Below are positions 13,264 through 16,912 of a stretch of 16,912 nt of DNA, piece by piece. Location of the stretch: positions 1 through 16,912 of the forward strand of contig JAOTWH010000024.1 in assembly GCA_029863035.1 (NCBI GenBank). Reading direction: 5' to 3'. The position numbers and the translations under genes were made by a program. The stretch is from Acidimicrobiia bacterium. GTDB taxonomy: Bacteria; Actinomycetota; Acidimicrobiia; UBA5794; JAOTWH01. Within the stretch, counting starts at the first letter, position 1; every line of letters begins with the position of its first letter. The notes under the pieces are model-generated. The model was given only the letters and a program-made list of their open reading frames with translations. It was not told the DNA's origin and made no database searches.

Positions 13264-15593
13264 CCGGCACCGTCGCCATCCTGCTTGCCCTTGGCAGGCT
13301 CAATGGGCTGTTGCATCCCAGTGTTGAGGGCGTCCCGTGGCAGATCGTCATCCTGGTGGCCGCTTTCCTTGGCGCCACCATCACCTGGACCGCCCTGGCT
13401 TACCGGCTTAGCGCCGCCCTTGTTGCGGCCATCAACGTAGGTGCGTGGTTGGTTACGGCGCTGCGCATCGCAGCGCCGGAAACCATGTGGTTGGTCATCC
13501 CCACCTGGGACAGCTTGGAGCGACTCCAGGCCGATCTCTCCTACGCCGCCGACGTGATGCAGGGAAGCGTCGCTCCAGTGATCCCGGCAACCGGAATCGT
13601 CGTGGCTCTGTTGGCCATCTTCTGGGCACTTGGCTCCTTAATGGTATGGGGATTGCAGAAAGGGCACCCCTTCATTGCCCTGGTGCCTCCACTCGGCTTC
13701 TATCTCCAGCTCGCCACGATCCAGCGAGGGGGCGCAGCCATCGGCTGGCTGATAGCGTTCGTGCTCCTGGCAGGTCTGTCCCTGGCAGCGATCACCCACG
13801 ACGAGCGCACGTCGGGAGTCGGCCGCATCTCAGGGGCAGGGGGTGGGGGCCTGCTGTTGCACTCGTGGTCGTTGGCCGCGGTGGGAGCGGTGGCGTTGGT
13901 GGCTGTGCTGATTACCACCGCTATCGGGCCGGCGGTATCTGCGGCGGGATCGATCGAGTGGCGACAATCGCGCGGCCTCACCGGTGACTTCTACGGAAGC
14001 ATCTCCTACAACCCGTTCATCGGCATCCAAAAGAGCCTGGTCAGCGGCACCGACACCCCCATCTTCGCCGTGAGGGTATCCGGCGACACCCAACCCGATC
14101 GTCTCTACTGGCGCCTGCTGTCCATGGACGCGTTCAACGGCGTCCACTGGTTCGCCAACGAACCGCGCATCGAGGTCATAGACCAAGCTGAAAGCTACGA
14201 GGATCCGCGGTTCGAATTCGTCGGCCCCACCAACGACGTCGTCCAGGATGTGACGATCTTGGCTCTGCAGTCCGAATGGATACCAGCCGCCTATTCGCCG
14301 GTTGCTTTCTCAGCGCAAGAGGTTCAAGTGGACCAAGGGGTGCGGGTAAGCGAAACAGCATCGCTTCGCTTCAGCGCCCTCACCTATCGAGGCATGACCT
14401 ACCGCGTTCTGTCGGAGGTCCCACAGCCCGATTTCGCCACGCTGGCATTGGCCGCGGATGGCTTACCAAGCGACGCTTTCGCTTCCGCGATCGAAGAGGG
14501 AGCGGTGGATGAGTCGGTGTTCGATACTTCGCCCCCGGAGCCGATCGATGACCCCCCGGATCTAGACCGATTGACCGATCTGCCAGATGACTTCGACGAA
14601 AGAATCTCCGGTTTGGCAAGAGACATCACGCGTGGCCTGGAGGGTGATTATGAGAAGGCGTTAGCTCTCGAGTCGTGGCTGCGGGACCCGGCCAACGGAT
14701 TCCGCTACGACACCACGGTGACCCCATCATCGGAGGAAAACACCCTGGCATCGTGGCTGCTGGATGAGACCAGCCCCGACTTCCGCGCTGGATACTGCGA
14801 GCAATACGCGACTGCACTGGGAGCCATGGGACGGGCGATCGGCATCCCATCGCGAGTTGTCCTCGGATTCACGCCCGGCGATCAGCAAGCCGACGGGACC
14901 ATCGTGGTGCGCGACCGCAACGCTCACGCCTGGGTTGAATTCTGGATGCCAACCCAGGGTTGGGTGCAATTCGATTCAACCCCGCGTAGCGACTTCAGCT
15001 ATACGACGGCCTCAACGCTCCCCTTCGACGTTGTCCCGTTTCTCGAAGTGCCAGAGATCGACTCCCCCTCCTTCCTCGGTGGCCCCAACCCGCTCATCGA
15101 GATAGCAGCAGACGATCTCGCCGGACCGATCGCCACCGACGGCATCAACGGCGGCCCGGCAACGTTCACACTTCCTGGCTGGATGAGATCGCTGCCGATC
15201 TTGGCAGCGATAACCGCTCTGATCCTGGCCATACCCGCCATCAAGAGCATCCGCCGGCGCCGCAGAGGGCGAGCTCTGAGCGAAGGAGACGTGGCAGCAG
15301 CGTGGCGCGAGATCACCGAGAGACTTGCCGACCTTGGCTCGCCACCGGATCCGGGTCTGACTCCGATGGAGCTCGCGAGCTCGATCGATCATGTAATGGA
15401 ACCGCTGGCGGATGTCTACGGGGAGTCGCTCTACGGAAGGGGCAAACTGAGCAAAGCCAGGATGGCCTTAGCGGAGAGGTCTTTCGAGAAGACCGAGGCG
15501 GCGTTCGAGGCGCGGTACTCGCCGATTCGTCGCTTGGTGTCGCGCTGGAATCCGGGATCTCTCGTATCCCGGCTGCGCCGCAGCAGGGGTTAG
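13239..15593 (+). CDS. TgpA-like membrane transglutaminase (DUF3488 / transglutaminase core / DUF4129)
   Basis: A 784-residue membrane protein with about six N-terminal helices (residues 10-230), a large exported region and a transglutaminase-like core: GYCEQYATALGAMGRAIGIPSRVVLGF with nucleophile C520, NAHAWVEFW with H563, and WVQFDSTP with D579, so the Cys-His-Asp triad is complete. One more helix (about 658-677) and an Arg-rich stretch (RRRRRG) follow, then a cytoplasmic DUF4129-like tail. The ATG at 13239 is preferred over the TTG at 13215; AAGGAGG sits 14 nt upstream, rather far, and GAGAG is closer. The frame overlaps the DUF58 gene, so translation is coupled. Expected to act on envelope proteins as a protease or cross-linking enzyme; the substrate is unknown. 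Confidence 0.92.
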   Translation: MVYRLSWLAGTVAILLALGRLNGLLHPSVEGVPWQIVILVAAFLGATITWTALAYRLSAALVAAINVGAWLVTALRIAAPETMWLVIPTWDSLERLQADLSYAADVMQGSVAPVIPATGIVVALLAIFWALGSLMVWGLQKGHPFIALVPPLGFYLQLATIQRGGAAIGWLIAFVLLAGLSLAAITHDERTSGVGRISGAGGGGLLLHSWSLAAVGAVALVAVLITTAIGPAVSAAGSIEWRQSRGLTGDFYGSISYNPFIGIQKSLVSGTDTPIFAVRVSGDTQPDRLYWRLLSMDAFNGVHWFANEPRIEVIDQAESYEDPRFEFVGPTNDVVQDVTILALQSEWIPAAYSPVAFSAQEVQVDQGVRVSETASLRFSALTYRGMTYRVLSEVPQPDFATLALAADGLPSDAFASAIEEGAVDESVFDTSPPEPIDDPPDLDRLTDLPDDFDERISGLARDITRGLEGDYEKALALESWLRDPANGFRYDTTVTPSSEENTLASWLLDETSPDFRAGYCEQYATALGAMGRAIGIPSRVVLGFTPGDQQADGTIVVRDRNAHAWVEFWMPTQGWVQFDSTPRSDFSYTTASTLPFDVVPFLEVPEIDSPSFLGGPNPLIEIAADDLAGPIATDGINGGPATFTLPGWMRSLPILAAITALILAIPAIKSIRRRRRGRALSEGDVAAAWREITERLADLGSPPDPGLTPMELASSIDHVMEPLADVYGESLYGRGKLSKARMALAERSFEKTEAAFEARYSPIRRLVSRWNPGSLVSRLRRSRG
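15552..15572. terminator. Hairpin at the convergent ends of the transglutaminase and MerR genes
   Basis: CCGGGAT (15552-15558) and ATCCCGG (15566-15572) form a perfect 7-bp stem with a 7-nt loop, about 20 nt before the transglutaminase stop and just beyond the MerR-family gene stop on the other strand. There is no T-run on either side, so a bidirectional terminator is plausible but unproved; U-less terminators are common in actinobacteria. Confidence 0.35.
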
Positions 15594-16084
15594 GCGCCTG
15601 AGGCTTCCGAGATAACGTCGTCCTCGACGCGCCTCAGCATTTCTAGGAAACGCTCGCGGTCGAGCTCGAAGTGCGAAACGTCCTCGGCCACCGATCTCGT
15701 GATCTTGTCGATTTCGACGAAGAAGGCAAGCTGGCCTTGCCGTAGGGCATCTAGTAGCTCGTCCTCATCGGCCGCGATCTTGAAAATGCTCTGGCCATCG
15801 GTGACCAGCTTCACGTCTGCCAGGTGATCATCCATGGCAGCACTACGACGGAGGTAGTCCCACGCCCGACGGACACGCTGCACCGACATACCGTTGTCGA
15901 GAAGGCTTCTCACTACCCGCAAGGCAACCAGATCGCGAAACGAGTAGAGGCGACGGCGACCGGGGCGACCCCCGGTGCCTTGGATGGTTGGCTTAACGAG
16001 CGCTACCCGATCCCAGTAGCGGAGTTGATGTTGGGTACAAGAAGTCAATCGTGACGCTTGCTGTGCGGTGAACCCTTCCTCCAA
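15590..16084 (-). CDS. MerR-family transcriptional regulator
   Basis: DNA-binding regulator. The product has 164 residues from TTG 16084; that start has GAGAGG 6 nt upstream. A second TTG at 16108 would add eight residues but has no ribosome site. The N-terminal winged helix is clear: FTAQQASRLTSCTQHQLRYWDRVALVKPT (helix-turn-helix plus the RYWDR motif), a wing with GRPGRRRLYSFRDLVALRVVRSLLDNGMSVQRVRRAW. The C-terminal region (about 80-164) is helical and acidic, with no Cys cluster for metal sensing; the ligand is unknown. Transcription converges on the transglutaminase gene, with stops overlapping by 4 nt. An imperfect inverted repeat lies just upstream and may be its own operator. Confidence 0.9.
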   Translation of the reverse strand: MEEGFTAQQASRLTSCTQHQLRYWDRVALVKPTIQGTGGRPGRRRLYSFRDLVALRVVRSLLDNGMSVQRVRRAWDYLRRSAAMDDHLADVKLVTDGQSIFKIAADEDELLDALRQGQLAFFVEIDKITRSVAEDVSHFELDRERFLEMLRRVEDDVISEASGA

Positions 16085-16110
16085 CTCCGACCTCTCTTCC
16101 CGGACCAACC

Positions 16111-16132
16111 GGACACTGGCAGCGCACTGTCC
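16111..16132 (-). promoter_or_regulatory. Possible MerR autoregulatory operator
   Basis: GGACACTG (16111-16118) and CACTGTCC (16125-16132) form an inverted repeat with one mismatched pair and a 6-nt centre, 22 bp in all. It ends 27 nt before the TTG start of the MerR-family gene. MerR proteins typically bind spaced inverted repeats of 18-22 bp in their own promoters. I could not place convincing -35 and -10 boxes around it. Confidence 0.35.
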
Positions 16133-16173
16133 CTATCGGTCCCCCATGTTTGACTTCTAGCGGTCGGCGTACT

Positions 16174-16512
16174 CTAGCCGTCGCGCCTCCATCGCCGTCG
16201 AGCGCGATTGGCCACTCCCGACAAAGCCTGCAACCCGCCGCCCCCGCGGCCGCCTCGGAAAGCGCTCACCATCCATCCGCCGGCAACAACCATCACCAAG
16301 AAACCGGCGAGAGCTACGAATGAGTTGCGGGTGAAGAACACCAGCATCACGGCCAACCCCACCACGAGGGCGACCGAGGCCCAGCGGACCCTGCGGGCGG
16401 TAACAGTTGCCAACGTGGTCCTTCTGACGGTCTGGGCGAGCTTCGGATCCTCTTGATAGAACTGTCGCTCTATCTCTTCGAGGATGCGTTGTTCTCTGTC
16501 GTCGAGAGGCAT
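16174..16512 (-). CDS. DUF3040 domain membrane protein
   Basis: Small actinobacterial membrane protein of unknown function. The 112 residues open with MPLDDREQRILEEIERQFYQEDPKLAQ, the DUF3040 signature, followed by two membrane helices (about 44-60 and 65-84) and a basic Gly/Arg-rich cytoplasmic end (RGGRGGGG, RARRRWRRDG). Start ATG 16512 has GGAG about 7 nt upstream and a TATAAT box further up. In other actinobacteria DUF3040 genes lie close to mraZ; here they are separated by about 10 kb. The family length and layout are normal. Confidence 0.92.
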   Translation of the reverse strand: MPLDDREQRILEEIERQFYQEDPKLAQTVRRTTLATVTARRVRWASVALVVGLAVMLVFFTRNSFVALAGFLVMVVAGGWMVSAFRGGRGGGGLQALSGVANRARRRWRRDG

Positions 16513-16548
16513 CGACCACTCCGGGGAAATCGACGGTGGACTGGAATC

Positions 16549-16554
16549 ATTATA
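16549..16554 (-). promoter_or_regulatory. -10 element TATAAT upstream of the DUF3040 gene
   Basis: A perfect TATAAT lies on the minus strand at 16554-16549, in the 55-nt gap between the dinB stop and the DUF3040 start. Transcription would begin near 16542, about 30 nt before the ATG. The sequence 17-18 nt further up (GGTGTC) is a poor -35 box. Confidence 0.55.
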
Positions 16555-16567
16555 TCGGAGGGCGAGC

Positions 16568-16912
16568 CTAGGACACCCGAGGCCGCGGCTGACGGGGCCG
16601 CATCAGCCGAACCGTCTTTATGGCGTCTTCGCCGAATCGGTCTCTGATGCGATCTGAGGCGACTGCCAGGGCTTCCTTCACCTCCCCATCCAAGTGGAGC
16701 TGTCTGGGTGCAGCAGGCTCGGTGAGGTTCGATCCACCGACCCCCAACAGCCGGATAGGGCGAACCCCTAGCGAGGCTCTGTCCACGAGTTGGCGAATGG
16801 CGGCAACCAAGTCCTTGGTTGTATCGATGGGAGCCTCGACGGTGTGACTGCGAACGATGGTCTCGAAATCGGAGAACCGGACCTTCAGACTTACCGTTCG
16901 GGCCGCTACCTG
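16568..16912 (-). CDS. dinB: DNA polymerase IV (DinB), C-terminal fragment at the window edge
   Basis: The frame is open from the right edge (first codon 16912-16910) to TAG 16570-16568, giving 114 residues without a start codon in the window. The segment ARTVSLKVRFSDFETIVRS, followed by TTKDLVAAIRQLVDRA and RPIRLLGVGGSNL, is the little-finger domain of Y-family translesion polymerases, which grips DNA next to the active site. The catalytic palm and fingers lie outside the window. The tail (about 75-114) is variable in the family; no clear beta-clamp-binding motif was seen at the extreme C-terminus. Confidence 0.93.
   Translation of the reverse strand, partial: QVAARTVSLKVRFSDFETIVRSHTVEAPIDTTKDLVAAIRQLVDRASLGVRPIRLLGVGGSNLTEPAAPRQLHLDGEVKEALAVASDRIRDRFGEDAIKTVRLMRPRQPRPRVS

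Overview
The window is ordinary chromosomal DNA from a high-GC Gram-positive bacterium, most likely an actinobacterium and perhaps of the Acidimicrobiia type. The reasons are the GC-rich codon use, frequent GTG and TTG starts, the gene order mraZ-rsmH-ftsL-ftsI-murE-murF, a DUF3040 membrane protein and a MoxR/DUF58/transglutaminase trio. The taxon is an inference; no rRNA or other marker is present. No tRNA, rRNA, CRISPR array, transposase or prophage gene was seen.

Left part (1-6292, minus strand): the division and cell wall (dcw) cluster. Transcription runs from a recognisable promoter with MraZ-type operator boxes (about 6252-6292) through mraZ, rsmH, ftsL, ftsI, murE and murF, which leaves the window at base 1. 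RsmH methylates 16S rRNA, FtsL and FtsI form part of the septal peptidoglycan machine, and MurE and MurF add the third residue and the D-Ala-D-Ala of the peptidoglycan stem peptide. The MurE DNPR motif points to meso-diaminopimelate. The junctions carry small elements that a standard annotation would miss. There is a perfect 17-nt inverted repeat that would fold over the rsmH ribosome site and start codon, with a 19-codon ORF in its loop. A 34-residue one-helix membrane peptide lies between rsmH and ftsL, overlapping both by 4 nt. A 21-codon basic ORF between ftsL and ftsI is in frame with ftsI and separated from it only by an amber codon.

Middle part (6436-11015): a ketopantoate-reductase-like Rossmann protein, a large secreted protein with a Thr-rich linker and one DUF11 module, a small HNH nuclease, a resolvase-like domain protein that has lost its catalytic residues, and an unrecognised two-domain protein. 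These are mostly separate transcription units arranged convergently or divergently with very small or overlapping gaps.

Right part (11089-16912): a tight plus-strand operon of MoxR AAA+ ATPase, DUF58 protein and TgpA-like membrane transglutaminase, convergent with minus-strand genes for a MerR-family regulator, a DUF3040 protein with its own promoter, and the C-terminal end of DinB (DNA polymerase IV), which enters from the right edge. No gene-free stretch exceeds 300 bases; the longest is the divergent mraZ region, 6218-6435.
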